A stretch of 22,384 nt of DNA from Tubiluchus corallicola (GCA_030141605.1 JAQGDQ010001884.1:1-22384); one strand, 5' to 3'; counted from the stretch's first letter, positions 10,107 through 18,995 are shown. Made by a program: numbers and translations. Notes: generated by a model not told the origin, from the letters alone.

Positions 10107-10508
10107 ACCTTGTAAAACTGTAGATGGGCACCCGTGCAACCTTGTAAAACTGTAGATGGGCACCCGTGCAACCTTGTAAAACTGTAAATGGGCACCCATG
10201 CGACCTTGTAAAACTGTAGATGGGCACCCATGCGACCTTGTAAAACTGTAGATGGGCACCCATGCGACCTTGTAAAACTGTAGATGGGCACCCGTGCAAC
10301 CTTGCAAAACTGTAAATGGGCACCCGTACAACCTTGTAAAACTGTAGATGGGCACCCGTGCGACCTTGTAAAACTGTAAATGGGCACCCGTGCAACCTTG
10401 TAAAACTGTAAATGGGCACCCATGCGACCTTGTAAAACTGTAGATGGGCACCCATGCGACCTTGTAAAACTGTAGATGGGCACCCATGCGACCTTGTAAA
10501 ACTGTAAA
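10107..10508. repeat. 32-bp minisatellite, 12.5 copies
   Basis: Unit ACCTTGTAAAACTGTAGATG then GGCACCCGTGCA, with GTAGATG/GTAAATG and CCCGTGCA/CCCATGCG variants alternating in blocks. Open minus-strand frames in all phases are artefacts of the repeat. Confidence 0.97.
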
Positions 10509-11186
10509 GCAGACCACACAATGTTTTCCTGATGATAAGCATTGTTAACTCTAGCTTGAATATGGATTGTTGACCACTGGTTAGAGAATGAGAACCCTAT
10601 TAATTCACTAAACTCTTCTGCAGGTGCTTCAGTCCTGTTGTTCACCATAGGATTTAATTCCGTCGTATTAGCTGGCTTATTTATTGAAGTGCTCGGTGGC
10701 TTGCATGGTGCAAGTACTTGTAGTTAGTCGGGTAGTGTAGTCTTTATCTTCCGTACGAATTGAAATGGGTTGGTCAGACGTCAAAACAACATAAAAGTAT
10801 GTTGTTTGCTTGGGCCTAGTAGACATAATACATTGACCATGCATGCACAGCTCTGCGGTCTACCGTGATGGTTGTTAGACAAGCTCTTGGGAGTGCTTGT
10901 AAGGTTGGCTTAAATGGGATGAGAAAGTGTCATCACTGTGGTTGTTCTAAGCATGTCATTTTAACTGCAAAAGTGGGCTACCTAATCCGGTCATGGAATA
11001 AGCCATTTCGTATATCTTTTCGGGTTAAAAGTCATTTTGTGTGAAGGGAGTTTGAGTTTTCGTTTGTGACTTGGGACTAATTCTGTTTTGCCAAGTACAA
11101 GAAACATTCTCTTTGTCGGGTGCGGATTTCTTAGTAAGAATCCATTACTACATTGGTGGATTCTACATTGTTCAACACAGATCGCT
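10509..11186. other. Intron 2 segment, one perfect hairpin
   Basis: AAACAACATA-AAAG-TATGTTGTTT at 10784-10807 is a perfect 10-bp stem with a 4-nt loop. Otherwise I see no gene or element. Confidence 0.5.
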
Positions 11187-11616
11187 ATAGGGTTAGTGTT
11201 AGTGTTCGTGTTACGGTTAGGGATTGTGTTAGAGTTAGTGTTAGGGTTAGTGTTAGGGTTAGGGATCAGGTTAGGGATTGGGTTAGGGTTAGAGTTAGTG
11301 TTAGGGTTAGGGATCGGGTTAGGGTTAGGGTTAGTGTTAGGGTTAGAGTTAGGGTTAGAGTTAGGATTAGAGTTAGTGTTAGGGTTAGGGATTAGAGTTA
11401 GTGTTAGGGTTAGGATTAGAGTTAGTGTTAGGGTTAGGGATTGGGTTAGGGTTAGAGTTTGAGTTAATGTTAGGGATCAGGTTAGGGTTAGGATTAGAGT
11501 TAGTGTTAGTGTTAGGGTTAGGGATCGGGTTAGGATTAGAGTTAGTGTTAGGGTTAGGGATCGAGTTAGGGTTAGGATTAGAGTTAGTGTTAGGGTTAGA
11601 GTTAGGGTTAGGGTTA
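11187..11616. repeat. Degenerate TTAGGG interstitial telomere-like array
   Basis: Hexamers TTAGGG, TTAGTG and TTAGAG dominate, with interspersed GGATCGGG, GGATTGGG and TTAGGATTAG blocks and local higher-order repetition. TTAGGG is the ancestral metazoan telomere repeat. The mix of variants suggests an old internal tract, not a chromosome end. Confidence 0.9.
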
Positions 11617-11741
11617 TGCATAACGGTAAACACCATCAATTTACCAGTCAACACGTCTAACTCCTAAAACCAGGTTCTGACTTGAAACGAAAAGCCCGAG
11701 GAAGGTTGTATCTATGCTAAAAACATTTATTAGTTTTTCAG

Positions 11742-11772
11742 AAGAAGCAACAGGCCGCCAAGGAGCAACGTT
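11742..11772 (+). other. Candidate cryptic/poison exon upstream of exon 3
   Basis: TATGCTAAAAACATTTAT then TAGTTTTTCAG form a strong branch point and acceptor ending 11741. The following bases read KKQQAAKEQR then TAA in the frame inherited from exon 2, coil-like and GC-rich. A weak donor GTTAAT lies at 11770. No ERC counterpart is known to me; it could be exon debris. Confidence 0.3.
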
Positions 11773-11967
11773 AATTACAGAGTTGGATCAAATTCCCGGG
11801 ACGATGAATTTGGTCTCTTTTTGTAGCCTGGCATAAGTAGGCTCCGTGCTGATCACGCCCCCCTGTACGCTGATGTGCAGAAGACGGATTGCTATAGTGT
11901 CACTTGTAACCTGTTGCTGTTTCCAAGGTGGTTTTACTGATTTATGTTCTGTTTGTTTTTGGGGCAG

Positions 11968-12135
11968 TTGGAGACGATGCGGTTCAAGTTGGAGGAGAAG
12001 AACGCGGTCATCGAAGCCAAGACGCAGCAGATGCTGGCCGCCACGTCCGAGCGGAACCGGATGAGCGGAGAGCTCCACGAGCTGCGCGACCACATGGACA
12101 TCAAGGAGCGCAAGATCAACGTGCTTCAGAGAAAG
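11968..12135 (+). CDS. ERC: ERC exon 3 of window (56 codons)
   Basis: Acceptor TTTTTGGGGCAG ends at 11967 and the somewhat weak donor GTTGGA starts at 12136. It encodes LETMRFKLEEKNAVIEAKTQ, QMLAATSERNRMSGELHELR and DHMDIKERKINVLQRK, 56 codons in phase 0. The block matches vertebrate ERC from VDALRLRLEEKE to LEVKERKINVLQKK without a gap, and KERKINVLQ is identical. It is GC-rich compared with the flanking intron. A 59-bp minisatellite starts only 27 nt after the donor. The coiled coil continues directly from exon 2 and into exon 4. Confidence 0.95.
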
Positions 12136-12162
12136 GTTGGAATTTTATTGATTTTTCTTTCA

Positions 12163-13021
12163 GGGCGTAGCCAGGTTCTAAAGATAGGGGGAGCAAGCAC
12201 AGAAAAAGGTGCCATGACAATGGCGTAGCCAGGTTCTAAACATAGGGGGAGCAAGCACACAAAAAGGTGCCATGACAATGGCGTAGCCAGGTTCTAAAGA
12301 TAGGGTGAGCAAGCACACAAAAAAGGTGCGATGACAGGGGCGTGGCCAGGTTCTAAAGGTAGGGGAGCAGGCACAGAAAAAAGGTGCCTTGACAGGGGCA
12401 TTGCCAGGTTCTAAAGATAGGGGGAGCAGGCACACAAAAAGGTGCCATGACAATGGCGTAGCCAGGTTCGAAAGATAGGGGGAGCAAGCACAGAAAAAAG
12501 GTGCCATGACAGGGGCGTATCCAGGTTCTAACGATAGGGGGAGCAAGCACAGAAAAAAGGTGCCATGACAGGGGCGTAGCCAGGTTCTAAAGATAGGGGG
12601 AGCAAGCACAGAAAAAAGGTGCCATGACGGGCATAGCCAGGTTCTAAAGATAGGGGGAGCAAGCATAGAAAAAAGGTGCCATGACAGGGGCATAGCCAGG
12701 TTCTAAAGATTTGGGGAGCAAGCACAGAAAAAAAGGTGCCATGACAGGGGCATAGCCAGGTTCTAAAGGTAGGGGGAGCAAGCACATAAAAAAGGTGCCA
12801 TGAATGGAGCGTAGCCAGGTTCTAAAGATAGGGGGAGCAAGCACAGAAAAAAGGTGCCATGACAATGGCGTAGCCATGTTCTAAAGATAGGGGGAGCAAG
12901 CACAGAAAAAAGATGCCATGACAGGGGCGTAGCCAGGTTCTAAAGATAGGGGGAGCAAGCACAGAAAAAAGATGCCATGACAGGGGCGTAGCCAGGTTCT
13001 AAAGATAGGGGGAGCAAGCAC
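12163..13021. repeat. 59-60-bp minisatellite, about 14 copies, in intron 3
   Basis: Unit GACAGGGGCGTAGCCAGG, TTCTAAAGATAGGGGGAGC, AAGCACAGAAAAAAGGTGCC, AT. It starts 27 nt after the exon 3 donor, and minor changes (GCGTAG/GCATAG, CACAG/CACAC) are scattered across units. Frames on the minus strand are artefacts. Confidence 0.96.
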
Positions 13022-13263
13022 ACTTGACACATGCCAAACAACTTAGTTAATTAGCATAACATTTGTAGTTAAGTAATCAGTTACACAACGATAGTAAAAT
13101 GGATCTTCATGATGCACAATATCAACACAGCCATGCCATCTTGGAGTTCGACCCCCGAGTCGAATTCAGCGCAATATCGACACGTTAACAATAAAAGGAT
13201 GTTTTTCATATTTATGTGATAATCGTCAATTGTCGCTATTCTTATCATCCCAATTTCCTGCAG

Positions 13264-13398
13264 ATTGAAAACCTGGAGGATCTGATACAGGAAAAAGACA
13301 AACAGCTGGAGGGCGTAAAGCAGAAACTAGGAACCCTCCAGGTGGATCAGCCCTCAAATGCTGCTGTGACGCAATTAGAGGAACTTCTCAAAGAAAAG
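13264..13398 (+). CDS. ERC: ERC exon 4 of window (45 codons)
   Basis: Acceptor CAATTTCCTGCAG ends at 13263; donor GTGAGT starts at 13399. It encodes IENLEDLIQEKDKQLEGVKQ, KLGTLQ and VDQPSNAAVTQLEELLKEK, 45 codons in phase 0, aligned with vertebrate ERC from IENLQEQLRDKDKQL to TLEEALSEK (46 residues by my count). The last 57 nt of this exon and the start of the following intron are duplicated in tandem immediately downstream (second copy 13464-13595). An internal CAG|GTG at 13341/13342 is the counterpart of the acceptor used by the copy. Confidence 0.93.
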
Positions 13399-13595
13399 GT
13401 GAGTTTGTTGTGAATGGGCTGCCTTGCCACGACAACCGTGTTTTTAAATGTTTGTGCTTCCTAAACCCTGCAGGTGGATCAGCCCTCGAATGCTGCTGTG
13501 ACGCAATTAGAGGAACTTCTCAAAGAAAAGGTGAGTTTGTCGTGAATGGGCTGCGTTGTCATGACAACCGCATTTTTAAATGTTTGTGCTTCCTA
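13332..13595. repeat. 132-bp tandem duplication of exon 4 end plus donor
   Basis: Two copies, 13332-13463 and 13464-13595, each contain AACCCT, CAG, 57 nt of coding sequence, GTGAGT and about 65 nt of intron ending in GTGCTTCCTA. Differences are a handful of point changes, so the event is young. It places a complete acceptor-exon-donor cassette in the intron. Confidence 0.9.
13474..13530 (+). CDS. ERC: Duplicate of exon 4 3' part, candidate alternative exon 4b (19 codons)
   Basis: The 19 codons VDQPSNAAVTQLEELLKEK repeat the end of exon 4 exactly at protein level, with one silent change (TCA to TCG serine). It has its own acceptor (TTCCTAAACCCTGCAG, ending 13473), including a branch-point-like TCCTAAA formed across the duplication junction, and its own donor GTGAGT at 13531. 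Phase is 0 on both sides, so skipping, inclusion or exchange all keep the frame. The copy acceptor differs from the exon-internal sequence by one base (CCTCCAG in exon 4, CCTGCAG here). Very high identity between copies, introns included, means the duplication is recent. Whether it is spliced in cannot be told from DNA. Confidence 0.6.
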
Positions 13596-14515
13596 GTTAG
13601 TTGGTGATATTGTTACGTAGATACATACGAGGTGTAGATTTGATTGTATGGCAACTTTGATTTGAATTGTTGACGATGTAATATCAGCTTTTTGCTTCAT
13701 TTGCTGCAAATGCGTGTTGCTCTGGAGATCTGATTCGTATCTGAAGATGGCAATATTTTCCAGATTTTGTAGACATTCGCTGTCCAGTTTTTGTAATGTG
13801 CAATTGAAAAGAGTTTTTGAATTATTTAACGGCCAAAAATAAATAATGTTTTACGAAAAAACTTAGAGATTGTTTTAATAACTTGTTGTTAATAATAATA
13901 ATTTTATTTTAATAATTTTCACCGTTTCAAGGGTTAATTGTAGCACAGTAATGCATCTTAACTACAATCGCCGCGTGGCTTGTTGGTAAAGGAAAGCCAT
14001 CTGCCGCATCGGTTCAGCAGCGTCAGTTGTTTAAGTTAGTTTAAAGATTGTTTTAGCCTCTGTTTCTGTTTTCAAGACGAAAATTTTACACACTTGAAAT
14101 TTTTTTGTTTGTGTGTGGCAATATGGTATATCTTCGGGCTACGTCTTTTAAGACGACAGACTAAACAAAAATGCTAGAGTTTACAAACATTTACTAATTT
14201 TTCATTATCCGAACTGATACGCATATTTGATCTGAAATTGGCTAACCTATCCGAGACTTGTCAGAGTTCGATATCGTGCTTGGCCAATTTTGCTATTGTT
14301 TACGATAAAATTTGCAGCAGCAAGAATAGGGCTGTTGGGTTTACTTATTTAATTTTTTTTTATTACTATGCCGGACTGGCGTCCGCTCATAGCGGTGACA
14401 GGACGGGTGACTCCGCGACCCACACCGTGCCCAAGTTCACTTAGAAGAATGAAGTTTGCCGTGCAAAGCTTGTGAAACGTGGACAATGAAAGACACGACC
14501 ACTGACAAGGGTCTA
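13596..14515. other. Intron 4 segment without supported genes
   Basis: AT-rich, with a short TAA run near 13890-13915 and a GC-richer patch with a CGGAC-GTCCG hairpin near 14370-14385. I see nothing coding. Confidence 0.45.
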
Positions 14516-14640
14516 CAGCAGACCTTCCCTTTTGTAAGGTCAGGTGTGCACGTGACTAGTGGCTTTTGCTAACACAAGGTCAGAGTATGCGTCTGTGCCA
14601 GATAAAGCCACATTCACATGCACACCTGAGAGGTCTGCTG
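14516..14640. mobile_element. TA-flanked foldback MITE (Tc1/mariner-like)
   Basis: Ends CAGCAGACCT and AGGTCTGCTG are perfect 10-bp inverted repeats, flanked on both sides by TA. The inverted repeat continues inward (TCAGGTGTGCACGTGA against TCAGGTGTGCATGTGA, then TGGCTTT), about 35 bp in all, with an extra CCTTCCCTTTTGTAAGG in the left arm. The TA flanks suit Tc1/mariner MITEs; a long RNA hairpin such as a miRNA precursor is the alternative. Confidence 0.6.
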
Positions 14641-14727
14641 TAATCTCTCGCCAGTGTTAAGTTTTATTTCTTTAATCTCAGCCCTCAGTGTAATATTATG
14701 TTCTATTAAAGGGTTTCCATTCTCAGT

Positions 14728-15965
14728 GTGACACTTGTCTATCTTTATCTAAGCGACATTTGTCTATCTTTATCTAAGTGACACTTGTCTATCTTTATCT
14801 AAGCGACACTTGTCTATCGTTAACTAAGTGACACTTGTCTATCTTTATCTAAGCGACATTTGTCTATCTTTATCTAAGTGACACTTGTCTATCTTTATCT
14901 AAGCGACATTTGTCTATCTTTATCTAAGTGACACTTGTCTATCGTTATCTAAGCGACACTTGTCTATCGTTATCTAAGTGACCCTGGTCTATCTTTATCT
15001 AAGTGACCCTGGTCTATCTTTATCTAAGTGACACTTGTCTATCTTTATCTAAGCGACATTTGTCTATCTTTATCTAAGCGACGCTTGTCTGTCTTTATCT
15101 AAATGACGCTTGTCTGTCTTTATCTAAGTGATGCTTGTCTATCTTTATCTAAGTGACACTTGTCTATCTTTATCGAAGTGACACTTGTCTATCTTTATCT
15201 AAGTGACACTTGTCTATCGTTATCTAAGCGACATTTGTCTATCTTTATCTAAGTGACACTTGTCTATCGTTATCTAAGCGACACTTGTCTATCGTTATCT
15301 AAGTGACACTTGTCTATCTTTATCTAAGCAGCACTTGTCTATCTTTATCTAAGTAACACTTGTCTATCTTTAACTAAGTGACACTTGTGTATCTTTAACT
15401 AAGTGACACTTGTCTATCTTTATCTAAGTGACCCTGGTCTATCTTTATCTAAGTGACACTTGTCTATCTTTATCTAAGCGACATTTGTCTATCTTTATCT
15501 AAGCGACGCTTGTCTATCTTTATCTAAGTGACACTTGTCTATCGTTATCTAAGCGACACTTGTCTATCGTTATCTAAGTGACACTTGTCTATCTTTATCT
15601 AAGCGGCACTTGTCTATCTTTATCTAAGTAACACTTGTCTATCTTTAACTAAGTGACACTTGTGTATCTTTAACTAAGTGACACTTGTCTATCTTTATCT
15701 AAGCGACACTTGTCTATCTTTATCTAAGCGACATTTGTCTATCTTTATCTAAGCGACGCTTGTCTGTCTTTATCTAAATGACGCTTGTCTATCTTTATCG
15801 AAGTGACACTTGTCTGTCTTTAACTAAGTGACACTTGTCTATCTTTATCTAAGTGACACTTGTCTATCTTTATCGAAGTGACACTTGTCTATCTTTATCT
15901 AAGTGACACTTGTCTATCTTTATCTAAGTGACACTTGTCTATCTTTATCTAAGTGACATTTGTCT
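14728..15965. repeat. 25-bp minisatellite, about 49 copies, with 275-bp higher-order unit
   Basis: Unit CTTGTCTATCTTTATCTAAG then TGACA, pyrimidine-rich on the gene strand and ending in AAG, so each unit looks like a weak 3' splice site. Variants (GCGACATT, GACGCTTGTCTG, GACCCTGG, TTAACTAAG with TGTGTATC) recur in the same order 275 bp apart, for example at 15386 and 15661, meaning blocks of 11 units were duplicated. It ends about 66 nt before exon 5. Confidence 0.97.
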
Positions 15966-16031
15966 GTTATCTTGATTTTGAAATGAACTTTTGTTTTTGT
16001 TACTTCGCTTCATCTTCAGTCATTTTTTCAG

Positions 16032-16172
16032 GAAGAACAGATCGAACGACTGAAGCAGCAACGCGAACGAATGGAACGAGAACGAATGGAGGAACTAGAA
16101 GCTCACCAGAGAGCTTGTCGGGAACTCCGAGAACGAGCGGAAAGGGTTAAGGTGGAGCTGGACGACCACGAC
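16032..16172 (+). CDS. ERC: ERC exon 5 of window (47 codons)
   Basis: Acceptor CATTTTTTCAG ends at 16031; donor GTATGT starts at 16173. It encodes EEQIERLKQQRERMERERME, ELEAHQRACRELRERAERVK and VELDDHD, 47 codons in phase 0. This aligns with the vertebrate ERC block beginning ERIIERLKEQRERDDRERLE, also 47 residues. It is very rich in Glu and Arg, typical of this coiled-coil segment. A second AG lies 12 nt upstream (16018-16019), which could add SFFQ in frame as a tandem acceptor. The exon stands about 66 nt after a 1.2-kb 25-bp minisatellite. Confidence 0.93.
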
Positions 16173-16689
16173 GTATGTTTGTTAGCATAACTGACCTTTA
16201 CTAACCACAAGGGGGCTCTTCTAGCTTTCATGCTGGGTTATCTGAGTAAACACTCTGCGAGGCCTAATAGTCATTTTGAACTTTTCTGTTGCTTAGCAAA
16301 AGATTTAATATAAACTTTATTAAATATTATTAATCGGAAATATTAAATACACCATTAATACAATTTTATTTTATTTTTTAATACTGAGTGCCCCATCCAA
16401 GCTATGCAGCACCTTCATAATTTGGCAGCCCTGGTTGCTGTTGGTACAGGAGAGGTGGTTAGTGCTACTTGTACTACAATCAATGTCTACCATATTCCAA
16501 CAAAACATTGTAGTGTTTTATACGTCATTTCTATTAAAAAAAATAAAAAGGCCATTTTACAAATTTGCATTTAATTCTGTAGTTCTAGACTTTACTAAAC
16601 ACAAACATTAAATAAACCTAATTTGGTAATTTACTAATTTATACCACGTTCTATCGAACTTATAAGATTGTCATTCATTAAACTAAAAT
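16173..16689. other. Intron 5 segment without supported genes
   Basis: AT-rich sequence after the exon 5 donor; I see no repeat or gene. Confidence 0.4.
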
Positions 16690-16946
16690 GTTCAAAGTGA
16701 TCAGTTCATAATGATTCAAAATAATACAAAATGATGTATTTACTTACATCGTATGTCTCCATAAAGCAAATCTAGTATTTACCAATATATCTGACAAATT
16801 ATGCCACTATCATACTGTGAAAAACTACTTTTAAAGAAGCCTGTTAACGTCTGCCAACTAACTCACTTGCCCAGGTAGAAACAGGTCTGCACAGGTGAGT
16901 GATCGTGGTCACGTGACCAACGAGATACTTAGCGAAATGTCCTACA
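16690..16946 (+). repeat. 257-bp dispersed repeat, copy 2
   Basis: Counterpart of 4745-5001, in intron 5. The palindrome is perfect here (TGGTCACGTGACCA). The splice-like cassette reads CTAACTCACTTGCCCAG (acceptor at 16874), 20 nt, then GTGAGT at 16895; the two cassettes differ in length and neither is a multiple of three, so inclusion would shift the ERC frame. Confidence 0.85.
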
Positions 16947-17028
16947 TTACTGCTTCTGTGTTATTACAAAACCTCAGAAAAGAAGCAGCTAAACTGGTAT
17001 GACGCGTAACGTCAATGTGTTATTCCAG

Positions 17029-17169
17029 GTTCACACGGAGGAGCTGAAATTAGAGATGGAATCTGTGAACAAGGAAAACTTGGAAAAGAGCACCAAGATT
17101 TTGCAGCTCGACTCGGAGATCGTACAGCTGAAAGATCACATCACACAGTTAGAAATACAGCTCTCAAAG
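17029..17169 (+). CDS. ERC: ERC exon 6 of window (47 codons)
   Basis: Acceptor GTTATTCCAG ends at 17028; donor GTTGGT starts at 17170. It encodes VHTEELKLEMESVNKENLEK, STKILQLDSEIVQLKDHITQ and LEIQLSK, 47 codons in phase 0. It is aligned with the vertebrate block running from SSLIDLKEHASSL to CSKLEAQLKK (also 47), with lower identity than the other exons. The second half of the exon and its donor recur 129 bp downstream, separated by a GACA microsatellite. The frame stays open from this exon through the intron start and the copy. Confidence 0.9.
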
Positions 17170-17189
17170 GTTGGTATCACTGCTCAACC

Positions 17190-17785
17190 AGAAAGACAGA
17201 CAGACAGACAGACAGATAGACAGACAGACAAGCAGCTCGACTCATTGATCGTACAGCCGAAAGATCACATCACACAGTTAGAAATACAGCTCTCAAAGGT
17301 TGGCAGTTTTTCAAAATTATCACTGCTCAAACAGAAAGACAGACAGACAGACAGACAAGTCTGTCTATGTAGTAATACCAAAACATGAGAGACAGACAGG
17401 CAGACAAATAGCCAGATAAGCAAACAAACAATCTTGAAATCATCGATACCTAAACACAAGAGGCAGACAAATAGCCAGATAAGCAAACAAACAATTTTGA
17501 AATTATCGATATCTAAACACAAGAGACAGACAGACAGACAAATAACCAGATAAGCAAACAAACAATTTTGAAATTATCAACGCCCAAACACGAGAGACAG
17601 GCAGACAGACAAATCGCAGATAAGCAAACAAACAATTTTGAAATTATCAATACCTAAAAATGAGAGACAGACAGGCAGACAAATAGGCAGATAAGCAAAC
17701 AAACGATTTTGAAATTCTCAATGCCCAAACACGAGAGACAGACAGGCAGACAAACATGCAAATAAGAAAACAAACACGTACAAAA
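17190..17785. repeat. GACA microsatellite and derived 63-71-bp minisatellite
   Basis: It starts with GACA units just after the exon 6 donor and continues as about six units of GACAGACAAATAGCCAGATA, AGCAAACAAACAATTTTGAA and ATTATC-ATACCTAAACACAAGA; GATAAG recurs at 17415, 17478, 17548, 17619 and 17690. The unit resembles the intron sequence just after both exon 6 donors (AAATTATCACTGCTCAAACAG plus GACA), so the array probably grew from there. Confidence 0.9.
17236..17298 (+). pseudogene. Partial copy of exon 6 3' end with donor (21 codons)
   Basis: The copy reads LDSLIVQPKDHITQLEIQLSK, against LDSEIVQLKDHITQLEIQLSK at 17107-17169, and is followed by the same GTTGG donor at 17299. Offset between copies is 129 nt, 43 codons, and the region between is open in the same frame (VGITAQPERQTD repeats). 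Thus the donor at 17299 would extend exon 6 by 43 codons in frame. Upstream of the copy there is only purine-rich GACA sequence, so an independent acceptor is unlikely. The E-to-L and L-to-P changes, the latter a helix breaker, suggest relaxed constraint, so I call it an exon fragment; an alternative exon end is the other possibility. Confidence 0.6.
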
Positions 17786-18370
17786 ATTTTTATCGTGTTC
17801 AGTGAAGTAAAAATTTACTAATGCATAAGAGAATGAATGAATGAATATGAGTGTAAGATAAATGACCAAACGAATTAAAAATGAATGAGCGAATGAGTGA
17901 GTGATTGAACAAATAAGTAACAGAACAAATGTAGACGCCATTGGACTAATGACTAAGCAAAGGAGAAAAACCAATTAAGAGAAACAATCAACATTTGATA
18001 GAATGAAAAATACCCGTGAAAGCAAGCTGTCGCATTTCTGTTGATTGTATAGGGTTGTTATACGTCCCCTATATGCGGCTCGTGTGCCATATTTGATAAT
18101 TTTGTCCCCTATCCCCTGTCCCCTAATTTCTGGGATGCCCAAATGTCCCGTATTTAGTTCATTTTCAAATTTCACTACCTTGTTACGGTTTTTAGTTGTA
18201 ACTTTTTAATTAGGCAGATTTTCATTTCTCAGATTTTCTTGATGAAGCCAAATGTAATGTGGAAGCTAGAGTTGCTGAACGTTTACACAAAACTGTCCTG
18301 TTTGCTACCTTGCCTTGTGTTTTTAGCTTACGTTTCTACTTATGTATGTGTCTGAGTGTGTAATTGTTGG
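17786..18370. other. Intron 6 segment, low complexity
   Basis: GAAT/GAGT-rich low complexity at 17825-17920, then a CCCCT-rich patch near 18065-18125. No gene is supported. Confidence 0.45.
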
Positions 18371-18789
18371 CATCCTTCTGTCTCAGAAGACAATGGAGTG
18401 TGCGCCAAGAGAGTCGGTTATTGATCACATTGATGGAGCTGCAGCGTCGACTGTGGCAGAGCAGTGCGATCCTTGAACGTCTCCAGGGTGCACGCCTGGG
18501 CAAGGTGTATGGAGATCCTAAGTTGCCCAGACAACAAGAACCCCCTCTCTTCCTCCCTGGTGTAGTCCAAAGGAAAGCGGAGCAATACGTTTGGCACCAT
18601 GTTGGCTGCAGGAGCTGCCGGAGTCAGTGAGCATGCTGCACTGGTCCGCCTTCGGGGCTCCACTCCTGATTTGGAAGGTTTACTCCTCTACACATGGCCG
18701 TTGGGTCACCTGACCTCCTCCACCCGCTAGTAGTTGGCTGCTTGTGCAGCTCCTCCGCCTAGTGTCGAGATACAGTGTGGGCATCCCGC
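18370..18789 (-). mobile_element. GC-rich body downstream of the 5S-like head
   Basis: This stretch is clearly richer in GC than the rest of intron 6 and directly follows the 5S-like sequence on the minus strand, so it may be the body of the same retroposon. Short frames on both strands (88 and 81 codons) lack any domain I recognise. Boundaries and class are uncertain. Confidence 0.35.
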
Positions 18790-18908
18790 AAGTCTACAGC
18801 ATCTGGTATTCCTAGGCGGTCACCCATCCAAGCACTAACCAGGCTCTACATTGCTTAACTTCTGTGATCAGACAAGAACCGGTGTTTTCAACGTAATTTG
18901 GCCGTAAC
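18790..18908 (-). rRNA. 5S rRNA-like sequence (5S-derived SINE or pseudogene)
   Basis: Read on the minus strand it begins GTTACGGCC and ends GCTGTAGACTT, 119 nt against the usual 120. The 3' half is close to metazoan 5S rRNA (GCCTGGTTAGTGCTTGGATG, GGTGACCGCCTAGGAATACC), which includes the internal promoter C-box; the A-box region is AGTTAAGCA. The 5' part (AAATTACGTTGAAAACACCG) is diverged, so a functional 5S gene is unlikely. 5S-headed SINEs (SINE3 type) show just this pattern. Confidence 0.75.
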
Positions 18909-18969
18909 TGGGCATGTAGGCATATATAAATTTGTATATGTAAATGTACATATATATATGTACATTTAA

Positions 18970-18995
18970 TGTATGTATGTATGTATGTATGTATG
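18970..18995. repeat. GTAT tetranucleotide run
   Basis: Six GTAT units next to TATATA-rich sequence. Confidence 0.85.

Noticed and set aside
10070-10648. Three overlapping minus-strand frames over the 32-bp array
   Set aside because: A repeat by-product, open in all three phases.
12136-12163. Strong acceptor TTTTTCTTTCAG just after exon 3 implying a 28-nt intron
   Set aside because: Too short for normal spliceosomal introns, and the sequence after it is minisatellite.
13130-13190. B-box-like GAGTTCGACCCCC
   Set aside because: No A-box upstream; it is better explained by a small TTCGAC...GTCGAA hairpin.
13965-14030. tRNA-like A-box (TGGCTTGTTGG) near a TAA run
   Set aside because: The B-box is imperfect and no SINE body was recognisable.
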